Origin: Rhodococcus sp. OK519
GTDB lineage: Bacteria; Actinomycetota; Actinomycetes; Mycobacteriales; Mycobacteriaceae
DNA length: 64,000 nt
Direction of reading: 5' to 3'
Assembly: GCF_003051005.1 (NCBI RefSeq)
Contig: NZ_QAOW01000002.1
Span: 186,001-250,000 of the forward strand
Shown one piece after another: positions 25,311 to 34,584 of this stretch. Position 1 is the stretch's first letter; every line of letters starts with the position of its first letter. Below the pieces are notes generated by a model. The model did no database searches. It worked only from the letters and a program-made list of their open reading frames with translations, and was not told the origin of the DNA. The translations under genes were made by a program, and so were the position numbers.

Positions 25311-26987
25311 CTACCTGCGCGTCTTCTCCGACGACTCCACCGGCATCGGATCGACCAGCACCGGATCGCCCTGGACGATCTCGGCCAGTTCGGCGTCGAT
25401 GTCCTCGCCGGACGCCTCGGCCCGACGCTGCTCGTCGGCGCTGAAGGTCCGGAGCGCAACCTCCTTGATGAAGAAGATCGCGGCCAGGCTCAGCAGCGAG
25501 ACGATGCCCGAGATCAGGAAGATCCGCGCGGTCGCGTCGCCGTAGGCGCCGCGAACGATGTCCGCAATGGGACCGGGCAGTTCGTTGAGGTTGGACAGCC
25601 CGGCACCCGAACCGCCGGCCTGACTCATGTCGATGCCGACCGCCGACAGGCCCTTGACCGTGAGATCCGCGACGTGGCTGGACAGGACCGCGCCGAGGAC
25701 GGAGACGCCGGCCGCGCCACCGAGCGAGCGGAAGAACGACACGACCGAACTCGCCGAACCCAGATCCTCGGGGCTCACGGTGTTCTGGACCGCCAGCACC
25801 AGGTTCTGCATCGTCAGACCCATGCCGACGCCGAGGATGAACAGGAACACCCCGAGCACACCCATGTTGGTCGCGTGATCCATCGTCGAAAGCAGGAAGA
25901 ATCCCACCGTCATCATGATCGCGCCGCCGAGGATGAAGCCCTTCCAGCGACCGAACTTGGTGATCAGCGCGCCGGAAACCGCAGATGCCACCATCGAACC
26001 GATGACCATCGGCAGCGTCAGCAAGCCCGCGACCGTCGGCGAGTAGCCCCGCGCGATCTGGAAATACTGACCCAGGAACACCGCGCCACCGAAGAGGGCG
26101 ATGCCGACCGCGACACTCGCGAGCGTCGCCAGCGCCGTCGTGCGGTCCTTGAACAGGCGCAGCGGGATGATCGGATCCTTGGCCTTGGTCTCCGTGAAGA
26201 TGGCGAGCGCCAACAGCACCAGACCCAGCGCGACGAGACCGAAGGAGACGCCCGAAGCCCAGTCGAAGTTCTTGCCCGCCAGTGTGACCCAGATCAGCAG
26301 CGTGCTCACACCGGAGGCGATGAGCACCGCACCGAGGTAGTCGACCCGGATGTCCTTGCGCACGACCGGCAGATTGAGGGTGCGCTGAATGACGAACAAC
26401 GCGATGACAGCGAGCGGGACGCCGACGAAGAACGTCCAGCGCCAGCCGAGCCAGCTCGTGTCGACGATGAGGCCGCCGATCAGCGGACCGGCGACGGTCG
26501 CGATCGACATGACACCGGCCATCGGGCCCTGGTAGCGACCGCGTTCACGCGGGCTGAACATCGTCGCGATGACGATGACGACGAGCGCCTGCAGGCCGCC
26601 GAGGCCGAGGCCCTGGACCGCGCGTGATGCGATGAGCATGCCAACCGACTGCGACAGTCCGGCGAGCACCGAGCCGACCGTGAAGATCACCAGCGCCAAC
26701 TGGACCAGCAGTTTCTTGCTGACCAGGTCGGAGAACTTGCCCCAGATCGGGGTGGTCGCGGTCGAGGCCAACAGCGTCGCGGTGACGACCCACGTGTATT
26801 GGTCCTGTGTGCCGTGCAGATCGGTGATGATCGTCGGCAGCGCGTTGGAGACGATGGTCGACGACAGGAACGCGACGAACATGCCGAGGAGCAGACCCAC
26901 CAGCGCCTGAATGCGCTGCGGATGGGTCATCGGCGCGTCCGCCGCCTGATCAGGCTTCCCGGTGTCCCGGGTAACGGATGTACTCAT
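25311..26987 (-). CDS. MFS multidrug exporter (EmrB/QacA, 14-TM type)
   Basis: 558 residues with 14 predicted membrane segments of the DHA2 family. Motif A-like GKFSDLVSKK follows helix 2, motif C-like GVMSIATVAGPLIGGLIVD lies in helix 5, and TMDHATNMGVLGVFLFILG occurs later. The cytoplasmic tail is acidic (SGEDIDAELAEIVQGDP). It probably exports drugs or lipids in exchange for protons. A MarR gene ends 70 bp upstream on the same strand, and the gap has an ACTTGGTAAGT palindrome, so MarR control is likely. Confidence 0.9.
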   Translation of the reverse strand: MSTSVTRDTGKPDQAADAPMTHPQRIQALVGLLLGMFVAFLSSTIVSNALPTIITDLHGTQDQYTWVVTATLLASTATTPIWGKFSDLVSKKLLVQLALVIFTVGSVLAGLSQSVGMLIASRAVQGLGLGGLQALVVIVIATMFSPRERGRYQGPMAGVMSIATVAGPLIGGLIVDTSWLGWRWTFFVGVPLAVIALFVIQRTLNLPVVRKDIRVDYLGAVLIASGVSTLLIWVTLAGKNFDWASGVSFGLVALGLVLLALAIFTETKAKDPIIPLRLFKDRTTALATLASVAVGIALFGGAVFLGQYFQIARGYSPTVAGLLTLPMVIGSMVASAVSGALITKFGRWKGFILGGAIMMTVGFFLLSTMDHATNMGVLGVFLFILGVGMGLTMQNLVLAVQNTVSPEDLGSASSVVSFFRSLGGAAGVSVLGAVLSSHVADLTVKGLSAVGIDMSQAGGSGAGLSNLNELPGPIADIVRGAYGDATARIFLISGIVSLLSLAAIFFIKEVALRTFSADEQRRAEASGEDIDAELAEIVQGDPVLVDPMPVESSEKTRR

Positions 26988-27029
26988 GCAGAAACCTCAC
27001 GAACTCTTCGAGTGATCTCGAAAACGATT

Positions 27030-27040
27030 ACTTGGTAAGT
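27030..27040. promoter_or_regulatory. Small palindrome upstream of the MFS gene
   Basis: ACTTGGTAAGT has perfect 4-bp arms around a 3-bp centre in an AT-rich patch between the MarR gene and the MFS gene. It resembles a MarR-type half-site pair but is short enough to be chance. Confidence 0.35.
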
Positions 27041-27057
27041 GAATTGACGGCTCGGCG

Positions 27058-27513
27058 TCAATGCGCCGAAGCTGCGCCCCGGAACGACGACTTCAGGTGC
27101 GTCAGCCCGTCCACGAGTTGGTGCACCTCCTCGTCCGTCCAGTCGGAGATCGAGGCGAGCAACCATTCGCGCTGACGCGACCGGTACGCCTCCAGGACCG
27201 CATTTCCCGTGTCGGTCAACGCGGGCAACGTGGCCCGACGATCGGCCGGATCGGGCACCCGCGCCAGGTAACCGAGTTCCTCGGCATGTGCGATGTGCCT
27301 ACTCAACGTCGACGGGGTGATTCGCATCCTGTCGGCGAGCGCGTTGCAGCGACTGCCCTCGCTCGCTCCGACGAGCGACAGCAGGGCACCCAGAGGTTCG
27401 GTGAGGAGATCACCGTTGTGCTCCCGCGCGAGATTCGCGTTGAGCTCACGCCCACGACGAATGATGTCACGCAGGAGTCCGATCAGGATCTCCGCCGTGT
27501 TCGCCTCGGCCAT
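27058..27513 (-). CDS. MarR-family regulator 1
   Basis: 151 residues. A winged helix-turn-helix is visible: NALADRMRITPSTLSRHIAHAEELGYLARV with the wing PDPADRRATLPALTDTG. GGAGG precedes the ATG at 27513; the same frame extends upstream to 27543 through the operator, which is unlikely to be translated. It lies directly upstream of the MFS exporter, a classic repressor-pump arrangement, and just behind a long inverted repeat. Confidence 0.9.
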   Translation of the reverse strand: MAEANTAEILIGLLRDIIRRGRELNANLAREHNGDLLTEPLGALLSLVGASEGSRCNALADRMRITPSTLSRHIAHAEELGYLARVPDPADRRATLPALTDTGNAVLEAYRSRQREWLLASISDWTDEEVHQLVDGLTHLKSSFRGAASAH

Positions 27514-27525
27514 CACACCTCCCCA

Positions 27526-27577
27526 ATTAGTTGCGGTATGCAACCATACGCCTAATTGGTTGCATACCGCAACTAAT
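27526..27577. promoter_or_regulatory. Long perfect inverted repeat, probable MarR operator
   Basis: 21-bp arms (27526-27546 and 27557-27577) are perfect complements around a 10-bp spacer. Each arm itself contains the smaller dyad GTTGCGGTATGCAAC. It sits immediately upstream of MarR gene 1 and downstream of MarR gene 2. Two nested operator dyads in mirror orientation would fit two MarR dimers. Confidence 0.75.
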
Positions 27578-27592
27578 ATTGCGGGGTGGCGG

Positions 27593-28024
27593 TCAGTCCG
27601 TGCTCTCCCCCAGCCTGTGCAGCAACGTCGTGAGCTGCCGGACGTCGGCCGGATCCCACCTCGACAGCCGCTCGTGCCACTGGGCGATGACCGCTTGCCG
27701 CTGCGATGTCAGCTGCTCGCGACCCGATTCCGTGAGAACGACCAGGCGGGCGCGCGCGTCCTGCGGATCGGGCCGGCGCTCCACCAACTCCAGGCGCACC
27801 AGCGCGTCGATCTGCCGGGTCAGCGTCGACTTCTCGAGGCCGAGTTCACATACCAGCGCCGACATCGGCACCGCATCCGTGCGCGTGAGGATTGCCAGTA
27901 GCGGATAACAGGCAGGATCGAGCTTCGGGTGGATCTGGCGGGCCCGTTCACGCGATGAGATCCGTCCGCGCCGCCACATGTCGACCAGTTCGGCCTCCAG
28001 GTCGGTGATCGGATCCGACTCCAT
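27593..28024 (-). CDS. MarR-family regulator 2
   Basis: 143 residues. The winged helix-turn-helix reads MSALVCELGLEKSTLTRQIDALVRLELVERR, with the wing PDPQDARARLVVLTESG. It is only distantly similar to the neighbouring MarR protein. Its stop lies 15 bp before the long inverted repeat, so read-through into MarR 1 and the MFS gene is possible. It starts 96 bp from the divergent glutamate-synthase-domain gene, which is another possible target. Confidence 0.87.
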   Translation of the reverse strand: MESDPITDLEAELVDMWRRGRISSRERARQIHPKLDPACYPLLAILTRTDAVPMSALVCELGLEKSTLTRQIDALVRLELVERRPDPQDARARLVVLTESGREQLTSQRQAVIAQWHERLSRWDPADVRQLTTLLHRLGESTD

Positions 28025-28120
28025 GCGCGCACGCACCCTTCTGTTCGAACAGCGCCGGGCAAACACCGACGCGCGATGCCCGTCAGGGTACGGCCCGGCG
28101 TTCCCGCCTACCATCGCCGC

Positions 28121-29698
28121 ATGGTCCGTTGGTCGATTGTCGTGTCGGTGTGGGTGCTCGGTCTCGTCGCCGCGGCGGCGGCCGCGACAGCCTCGTGGGG
28201 GTGGCTCGTCGCCGCGGTTCCGATCCTCGCGCTGGCCGTCGTCGGCACGTGGGATCTGTTGCAGCGACGGCACAATATCCTCCGCAACTACCCGATTCTC
28301 GGGCACGCGCGTTTCCTCCTCGAAGGCATCCGTCCGGAGATTCAGCAGTACTTCATCGAATCCCCCACCGATGGAACGCCGTTCGACCGAGAGACGCGAG
28401 ACCTGGTGTACGAGCGGGCTAAAGGCACGCTGGACGAGGAACCGTTCGGCACCGAACGCGACGTACACGCGATCGGCTACGAGTTCATGACGCACTCGCT
28501 GCGCACCCGCACCGCCCCCGCAGAGACGCCGTCGGTGCGACTGGGCGGACCGAACTGCGGCCGCCCCTACGACATCGCGCTGCTCAACGTCTCCGCGATG
28601 AGCTTCGGGTCGCTGTCGGGCAATGCGATCGAGGCGCTCAATGCCGGCGCCGCGCGGGGCGGCTTCGCGCACGACACCGGTGAGGGCAGCATCAGCCGCC
28701 ACCACCGCAAGCACGGCGGTGACCTCATCTGGGAGATCGCGTCCGGCTACTTCGGCTGCCGCACGCCGGACGGCCGATTCGACCCCGATCAATTCGCCGC
28801 GAAGTCGGCCGACGACCAGGTCAAGGCAATCTCGATCAAGCTGTCACAGGGCGCCAAGCCCGGCCTCGGCGGCGTCCTTCCGGGTACCAAAGTGACGGCC
28901 GAGATCTCGGAGGCCCGCGGTGTGCCGATCGGGCAGACCGTGATCTCACCCCCGGCGCACACCGCGTTCGGCACCCCGTACGAGCTGGTCGACTTCGTGG
29001 CGCAATTACGCGTGCTGTCGGGCGGCAAGCCGGTCGGCTTCAAGCTGTGCGTCGGCTCACGCGTCGAATTCCTCGCGATCTGCAAAGCGATGCTCGAACG
29101 CGGCATCACCCCCGACTTCGTCATCGTCGACGGCTCCGAGGGCGGCACCGGGGCCGGACCCGTCGAGTTCGAAGACCACATGGGCATGCCGCTCACCGAG
29201 GGCCTCATGACGGTCCACAACGCGCTCGTCGGCACGGGCCTACGCGACCGCGTCAAGATCGGGGCGTCCGGCAAGGTCGCGAGCGGAGCCGACGTCGTCA
29301 AGCGCATCATTCAGGGCGCCGACTTCACTCTCGCCGCCCGCGCGATGATGTTCGCGATCGGCTGCATCCAGGCCCAGCAGTGCCACACCAACCGCTGCCC
29401 GGTCGGCGTCGCCACGCAGGACCCGCGTCGCGCGCGGGCGCTCGACGTGCCCGACAAGTCCGAGCGCGTGTACCGCTTCCAGAAGGCCACCGTGGCCAGC
29501 GCGAAGCAGATGGTCGCGTCGATGGGCCTCGACGGCTTCGACGACCTGCACCCGTCGATGCTGCACCGCCGCGTCGACGGCGTCACCACACGCACCTACG
29601 CCGAGCTGTACGACTGGCTCGAGCCCAAGGAACTGCTCGATCACGCGCGCGGGTCGTGGCGGCGCGACTGGGCTGCCGCCGACGCCGCCAGGTTCTGA
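28121..29698 (+). CDS. FMN-binding glutamate synthase family protein
   Basis: 525 residues. Two N-terminal membrane helices (SIVVSVWVLGLVAAAAAA and LVAAVPILALAVVGTW) tether a GltB-type alpha/beta barrel: GGTGAGPVEFEDHMGMPLTEG and VKIGASGKVASGADVVKRI bind FMN, and CIQAQQCHTNRCPVGV supplies the [3Fe-4S] Cys. It lacks the amidotransferase domain, so it is not a full glutamate synthase; this stand-alone form probably carries out another flavin oxidoreduction at the membrane. TACCAT lies 6 nt before the ATG. Confidence 0.85.
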   Translation: MVRWSIVVSVWVLGLVAAAAAATASWGWLVAAVPILALAVVGTWDLLQRRHNILRNYPILGHARFLLEGIRPEIQQYFIESPTDGTPFDRETRDLVYERAKGTLDEEPFGTERDVHAIGYEFMTHSLRTRTAPAETPSVRLGGPNCGRPYDIALLNVSAMSFGSLSGNAIEALNAGAARGGFAHDTGEGSISRHHRKHGGDLIWEIASGYFGCRTPDGRFDPDQFAAKSADDQVKAISIKLSQGAKPGLGGVLPGTKVTAEISEARGVPIGQTVISPPAHTAFGTPYELVDFVAQLRVLSGGKPVGFKLCVGSRVEFLAICKAMLERGITPDFVIVDGSEGGTGAGPVEFEDHMGMPLTEGLMTVHNALVGTGLRDRVKIGASGKVASGADVVKRIIQGADFTLAARAMMFAIGCIQAQQCHTNRCPVGVATQDPRRARALDVPDKSERVYRFQKATVASAKQMVASMGLDGFDDLHPSMLHRRVDGVTTRTYAELYDWLEPKELLDHARGSWRRDWAAADAARF

Positions 29699-29709
29699 CC
29701 GTTCAGCCG

Positions 29710-30207
29710 CTACGGGCAGGCGGGCCGAACCATCTGCAGGATCCGATCGGCCTGGTCATCGGTCGGGACGGTCCCGCCGTTGGCCGCGGTCTCCTTGACC
29801 TTCGCAGTCACCTCGTCGTCGCTCGCACCCGAGTCGATGGCCGTGCACGTCTCCTTGACGACCGACTCGATCGACTCGTCGTCGCGGTCACTCGACAGGT
29901 TGGGATACGCGGTCCGGAACGTGGCGACGAACCCGGTGAGCTTGGCGTTGTCCCACGCGCCGCCGATCCCCGAGACCGCGCTCGACGCCGTCGCCTGGAT
30001 ACTCGACACCATTCCCGACGCGGTGGACTGGATGCTCGAACGCATCGCCTCCCCCGGTCCGGGCTCCGTGGTCGAGGTGACCGCCGAGCTGATCTTCTCC
30101 TTCGTCTCCTCCGAGGTGCCGTTGTCGTTGCTGCACGCCCCGAGCGTGAGTACGACGGCGGTTGCTGTGACGATCCCTACGGTGAATCTCCCCTTGATTC
30201 TCGTCAT
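29710..30207 (-). CDS. DUF732-type lipoprotein
   Basis: 165 residues with lipobox LTLGAC (Cys at about 25), a Ser/Thr-rich linker, and a C-terminal domain of the DUF732 kind (FRTAYPNLSSDRDDESIESV, then CTAIDSGASDDEV and a final Cys in MVRPACP) common in mycobacteria and rhodococci. The two late Cys may pair. TAGGAT lies 7 nt before the ATG. Function unknown. Confidence 0.75.
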   Translation of the reverse strand: MTRIKGRFTVGIVTATAVVLTLGACSNDNGTSEETKEKISSAVTSTTEPGPGEAMRSSIQSTASGMVSSIQATASSAVSGIGGAWDNAKLTGFVATFRTAYPNLSSDRDDESIESVVKETCTAIDSGASDDEVTAKVKETAANGGTVPTDDQADRILQMVRPACP

Positions 30208-30349
30208 GAGCCGGATCCTACGGACGCCACGAACACCCAAGTCGGCTTTAACCGGGTCGTAACCGGATCGATTACTCGAGCCGTTCCGCAGAGAAATGCG
30301 TAGATTCGACGACGACCGACGCCAGCCCCCTCGGAAGGACCCTCGCCCA

Positions 30350-31606
30350 GTGAGCCCGAAGAAGACCGCCCTGCCCACCGACCGACCGCGGCTGCGTGAC
30401 CGCGGCGAGGTCATCGGCGCCGGCGGATTGTGGTTGGCGAAGTGGTCGCTGTGTCTCGCCGCGATCGCGATCGGCGCGTTGGTCGTCGGCTGGATTCTCC
30501 AGAAGCTGTGGGTGATCGCGCTCCCGGTGCTCCTGGCCATCGTCGTGTGCACCGTGCTCTGGCCTCCGACCCGGGCACTCACCAAACGCGGTATGCCCCC
30601 GGCCGGCGCCGCATCCATCACGCTCCTCGTCTTCTTCGCCGTCGTCGGCGGGATCATCGCGCTCGTCGTGCCGTCCGTCGTCGACCAGGCCCCGGAACTG
30701 GCGAACAAGGCGACCCAGGGCATCCAGCAGGTTCAGGACTGGCTCAAGGGTCCGCCGGTCAATCTGCAAGACGACCAGATCGACACCGCGGTCCATGCAC
30801 TCACCTCGAAGCTCCAGGAGAGTGGCACCGCGATCGCCTCGGGCGTCTTCAGCGGCGTCACCACCGCCGGATCGATGATCGTCACCCTCGGCCTGGTCCT
30901 GGTCCTGGCGTTCTTCTTCATCAAGGACGGACCGCGGTTCGTGCCCTGGCTGCACGGCGTCAGCGGAGGCCGCGCCGGACGGCACCTCGAAGAGGTTCTC
31001 AGCCGGATGTGGGACACCCTCGGCGGCTTCATCCGCACACAGGCACTCGTCAGCCTCATCGACGCGGTCTTCATCGGTGCGGGTCTGTTGATCCTCGGCG
31101 TGCCCCTCGCCCCGGTGCTCGCGATCCTGACATTCATCGGCGGCTTCGTGCCGATCGTCGGTGCGTTCGTCGCCGGTGCCCTCGCCGTGCTGGTCGCGCT
31201 GGTCGCCAACGGCCTGACGACCGCCCTCATCGTGCTCGCGATCATCATCGCAGTGCAGCAGATCGAAGGAAACGTCCTGCAGCCGGTGCTGCAGAGCAAA
31301 AGCATGAATCTGCACGCAGTGCTGGTGCTGCTCGCAGTGACCGCGGGCAGTTCGCTGTTCGGCATCGTAGGCGCGTTCCTCGCCGTCCCCGTCGCCGCCG
31401 TCGGCGCCGTGGTGATCCGCTACCTCGGGGAGCAGATCGACGAACGACTCGGAGAGGACGCGCTGCTCGACGCCGCCGACGCAACGGCGACCGGAACGGT
31501 GACCCCTCGCGTCGGCGAACCTGTGACCGACGAGCCCAGCCCGCTCGCCGAAATCGACCCCGACAGTCGCAGCAGCACGAATCCGCCGGAGGCCGCTCAG
31601 CCTTAG
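30350..31606 (+). CDS. AI-2E (PerM/YdiK) family transporter
   Basis: About 418 residues with eight hydrophobic segments. The hallmark is the late stretch LTFIGGFVPIVGAFVAGALA and IAVQQIEGNVLQPVLQSKSM, typical of AI-2E transporters. Family members export small metabolites or act in osmotic balance; the quorum-signal role holds only for some. GTG at 30350 is favoured for the GGAAGGA upstream, although an ATG at 30296 is in frame. The stop overlaps that of sbcC by 4 bp (convergent). Confidence 0.87.
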   Translation: MSPKKTALPTDRPRLRDRGEVIGAGGLWLAKWSLCLAAIAIGALVVGWILQKLWVIALPVLLAIVVCTVLWPPTRALTKRGMPPAGAASITLLVFFAVVGGIIALVVPSVVDQAPELANKATQGIQQVQDWLKGPPVNLQDDQIDTAVHALTSKLQESGTAIASGVFSGVTTAGSMIVTLGLVLVLAFFFIKDGPRFVPWLHGVSGGRAGRHLEEVLSRMWDTLGGFIRTQALVSLIDAVFIGAGLLILGVPLAPVLAILTFIGGFVPIVGAFVAGALAVLVALVANGLTTALIVLAIIIAVQQIEGNVLQPVLQSKSMNLHAVLVLLAVTAGSSLFGIVGAFLAVPVAAVGAVVIRYLGEQIDERLGEDALLDAADATATGTVTPRVGEPVTDEPSPLAEIDPDSRSSTNPPEAAQP

Positions 31607-34584
31607 CCCGCGACCATCTCCAGCGACGACCCCGTCCGGCCGCGCACCACGTGCAGCCGGCTCGGGATCCGCTGACGCATCTCGTCCACGTGACTGACGA
31701 TGCCCACGACGCGGCCACCCTCACGCAACTCGTCGAGCACCCCCATGACGAGATCGAGGGTGTCGGCGTCGAGGGTGCCGAAGCCCTCGTCGATGAACAT
31801 CGTGTCGAGCACCACACCACCGGACTCGGCGGCCACGACGTCCGCGAGGCCCAGTGCGAGCGCCAGCGACGCGAGGAACGATTCGCCGCCCGACAGGGTC
31901 TTCGCCGACCGGACGACGCCGGTGTAGTCGTCGCGGATGTCGAGTCCGAGGCCGCCACGGCGGCCGTGGGAGCCCGCCTCGTCGGAGTGCACGAACTCGT
32001 AGCGGCCGGCCGACATACGGCGCAGCCGGACGGATGCCGACAGCGCGACCTCCTCGAGCCGGGACGCCAGGACGTACGAGCGCAGCGACATCTTGCGCGC
32101 GTTCTGCCCGCGGCCGGCGACGACATCTGCCAGCCCGGCGAGTTCCTCGTGCGCGGCGAGCACCGGCCCGAGGGCGGCCATCGTTTCCTCGAGGTGCGCG
32201 ACGAGACGTTCGAGGTTGCCGCGACGCGTGTCCGCTTCGGCGGCTGCGGTCGCGGCGTGCTCCACCGCGGTGGCGGCCTCGCGAGCGAGAGACTCGGGAC
32301 CCGACGGATCCACGGGCTCGAGAGACGCGATCGCCTCGACCTCCGGGTCGGACAGCACCGTCCGGACTCCGACGAGCCGGTCGCGGGCGGTCGACAGCAC
32401 ACTCTCGAGCTGAGCCACGCGCGCTTTCGGGCGCACCGCGGCGAGGGCGTCGGTGAGCGAGTCGAATCCCGCCTCCACCGCCGTGGCCTGCGCGCGGGCC
32501 GCCGATTCACGGGCCGCGGCCTCGAGCGTCGCGGCCCGGTCCCGGGCGTCGAGCAGTTCCGAGGCGCGCACCGCGAGCAAATCGAACCGATCTCGGCGGA
32601 CCTGGATGCTGTGATCGTCTCCCGCTGCCGACCGTAGCCGCTCCCGCAGCAGTGCGGCCCGCTCGTCTGCCGCAGCGATCCGGGTATCGACCGCCGCGCG
32701 TTCGGCATCGACGTCCCGAGACTGCGCGTCCAACTGCGCACCGCGAGAGCGTAGTTCGTCGACAGCAGCGGCGGCACGCGCCAGGCGGCCGGCCCGCGCG
32801 CGCGCCTGTTCGACCGCCTCAGATGCTCCCGCGTGCGCCTGATGCAGCACGTCCCGGTCGCCGTCGCCGCCGCGCTGGATCAGAACGTCGACGGACCGTT
32901 CGAGCTGTGACAGCTGCCCGGACTCGGCTTCGAGAGCGGCCGCCGCACGCTGCTCCGCGGCGCGCGCGGCGTCCTCGTCGTTCTTGGTGACCGTCGCCTC
33001 GCCCGGACGTGCCGGTTCCGGGTGATCCACCGATCCGCACACCGCACATTTCTCGCCGTCGACGAGGCCTGCGGCGAGTTCGGCGGCCATGCCGGCGATC
33101 CGCCGCTCCCGCAGATCGAGAAGACTGTCTCTCGCATCCTGGTGCCGGGTGCGCGCAGCCGAGACCGATTGGGCACGCTCGCCGAGTGCTCTTCTCGCCG
33201 ACAGCAGCTCGTCGGCCGCGGCGGCAGCGTCAGCAGCCCGGGCACGCGCCTCCTCCAACGACGGCAGCGCTTCACCGGCCTTCTCCGCCACCCGCAGCGC
33301 ATCCTCCGCGGCAGCGAGTTCGTCGGGCCATCGTGTTCTCGCCATCGTCAACTGCTCGGCGCTGCGGGCCAGCTCGCCGCCCCGGCGACGGAATTGCTCC
33401 AGGTCGCGATCGAGCTGTTCCATCACACGGGTCTCGTCGAGCAGGGCATCCAACCGGACGACCTCTGCCGTCCAGTCCCGTGCCTGCGCTCGAATCGCCT
33501 CCCGGTCCGAATCGGTCTGCGGCCACGACAGTTTCGCGACCACACCGGCTCCGTCCGGGGACGCGCCGAGCCGCTCGGCCAGCACGCGCGCCACGGACAC
33601 CGCCGCGGCGGCCTCGGCCGCCGCGGAATCCGCCTCCGCGGCAGCGGTCGCCGCGGGGACGGCGCGGGTCGCGCGATCCGCCTCCATCGCGAGAATCTCG
33701 CGCTCGGCCGCACCGGCCTCGAGCTCGGCCGACTCGGCCTGCGCCCGCCCGCGCCGAACCTGCAGGTCGCGCACGCGGCGCGCCTCGGTCGCCGCGGCAC
33801 GGGCCTTCTCTTCAGCCCTGCGCGCGCCCGCGAGTTGCGCGGACGCGAGGTCGAGGGTCTCCACGGACTGCGCGAGCAGACGCCGTGACCAGTCCAGCGG
33901 GTCGGCCTCGGCGCCCACCTCGATGCCCGACGCCGTCGACACCCGCGCCGACAGCAGATCCACCTGTTTGCGCTGGTCCTCGACCCGCGCCGCGCTGAGC
34001 CTCTTGCGGTCGACGAACCACTCCTCGACAGTCTTGAAACGCGTGGTGTCGAACAGCTTCTCGAGCAGCTTGCCGCGTTCCTCGTTGTCGGCACGGAGGA
34101 ACTTCGCGAACTCACCCTGTGGGAGCAGCACCACTTGGAAGAACTGGTCGGCCGTCATGCCCAGCAGACGCTCGACTTCGCGGGCGATGTCCGGGATGCG
34201 CGACAGGTTCTCGCCCGCGCCGTCGAGCCACGCGAGCGTCGCCTTGGCGTTCTCGGTGATCGTTCCCGAGCCGCGCTTCTTGGCGCGCTGATACTCGGGG
34301 CTGCGGGTGATGCGCAGACGTCGACCCCCGACTGTCGCCTCGAGCGCCACCGTCGGGACGGCCCCGGCAGGCGCGTGATCCGACAGCAGGCGCTTGCCGT
34401 CCTTGCGGGCGCCCGGCACGGTGCCGTAGAGCGCGAAGGCGACGGCGTCCAGGATGGTCGTCTTACCCGCGCCGGTCTGCCCGTGCAACAGGAAGAGCCC
34501 GTCTGCGCCGAGCTCGTCGAAGTCGACCGTGACGGTGTCGGCGAAGGGACCGAACGCCGTCACCTCGAGGTTGTGGAGCCTCAC
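31603..34584 (-). CDS. sbcC: Exonuclease subunit SbcC (Rad50-like)
   Basis: 993 residues, an SMC-like ATPase that with SbcD cleaves DNA hairpins and protein-blocked ends. Walker A is HGQTGAGKTTILDAVAFALYG; the zinc hook CAVC sits near the middle (GEKCAVCGSVDHPEPARPG) between two long coiled coils rich in Ala, Glu and Arg; the C-terminal signature KTLSGGESFLASLALALGL and Walker B VLDTMFIDEGFGTLD are intact. The ATG overlaps the sbcD stop (ATGA). Confidence 0.96.
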   Translation of the reverse strand: MRLHNLEVTAFGPFADTVTVDFDELGADGLFLLHGQTGAGKTTILDAVAFALYGTVPGARKDGKRLLSDHAPAGAVPTVALEATVGGRRLRITRSPEYQRAKKRGSGTITENAKATLAWLDGAGENLSRIPDIAREVERLLGMTADQFFQVVLLPQGEFAKFLRADNEERGKLLEKLFDTTRFKTVEEWFVDRKRLSAARVEDQRKQVDLLSARVSTASGIEVGAEADPLDWSRRLLAQSVETLDLASAQLAGARRAEEKARAAATEARRVRDLQVRRGRAQAESAELEAGAAEREILAMEADRATRAVPAATAAAEADSAAAEAAAAVSVARVLAERLGASPDGAGVVAKLSWPQTDSDREAIRAQARDWTAEVVRLDALLDETRVMEQLDRDLEQFRRRGGELARSAEQLTMARTRWPDELAAAEDALRVAEKAGEALPSLEEARARAADAAAAADELLSARRALGERAQSVSAARTRHQDARDSLLDLRERRIAGMAAELAAGLVDGEKCAVCGSVDHPEPARPGEATVTKNDEDAARAAEQRAAAALEAESGQLSQLERSVDVLIQRGGDGDRDVLHQAHAGASEAVEQARARAGRLARAAAAVDELRSRGAQLDAQSRDVDAERAAVDTRIAAADERAALLRERLRSAAGDDHSIQVRRDRFDLLAVRASELLDARDRAATLEAAARESAARAQATAVEAGFDSLTDALAAVRPKARVAQLESVLSTARDRLVGVRTVLSDPEVEAIASLEPVDPSGPESLAREAATAVEHAATAAAEADTRRGNLERLVAHLEETMAALGPVLAAHEELAGLADVVAGRGQNARKMSLRSYVLASRLEEVALSASVRLRRMSAGRYEFVHSDEAGSHGRRGGLGLDIRDDYTGVVRSAKTLSGGESFLASLALALGLADVVAAESGGVVLDTMFIDEGFGTLDADTLDLVMGVLDELREGGRVVGIVSHVDEMRQRIPSRLHVVRGRTGSSLEMVAG

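Noticed and set aside
28121-29698. Glutamate synthase large subunit (gltB)
   Set aside because: The amidotransferase and GXGXG domains are missing, and membrane helices are added at the N-terminus.
30430-32637. 735-codon open frame on the plus strand
   Set aside because: Arg-rich shadow of the AI-2E transporter and sbcC genes; no domain pattern.
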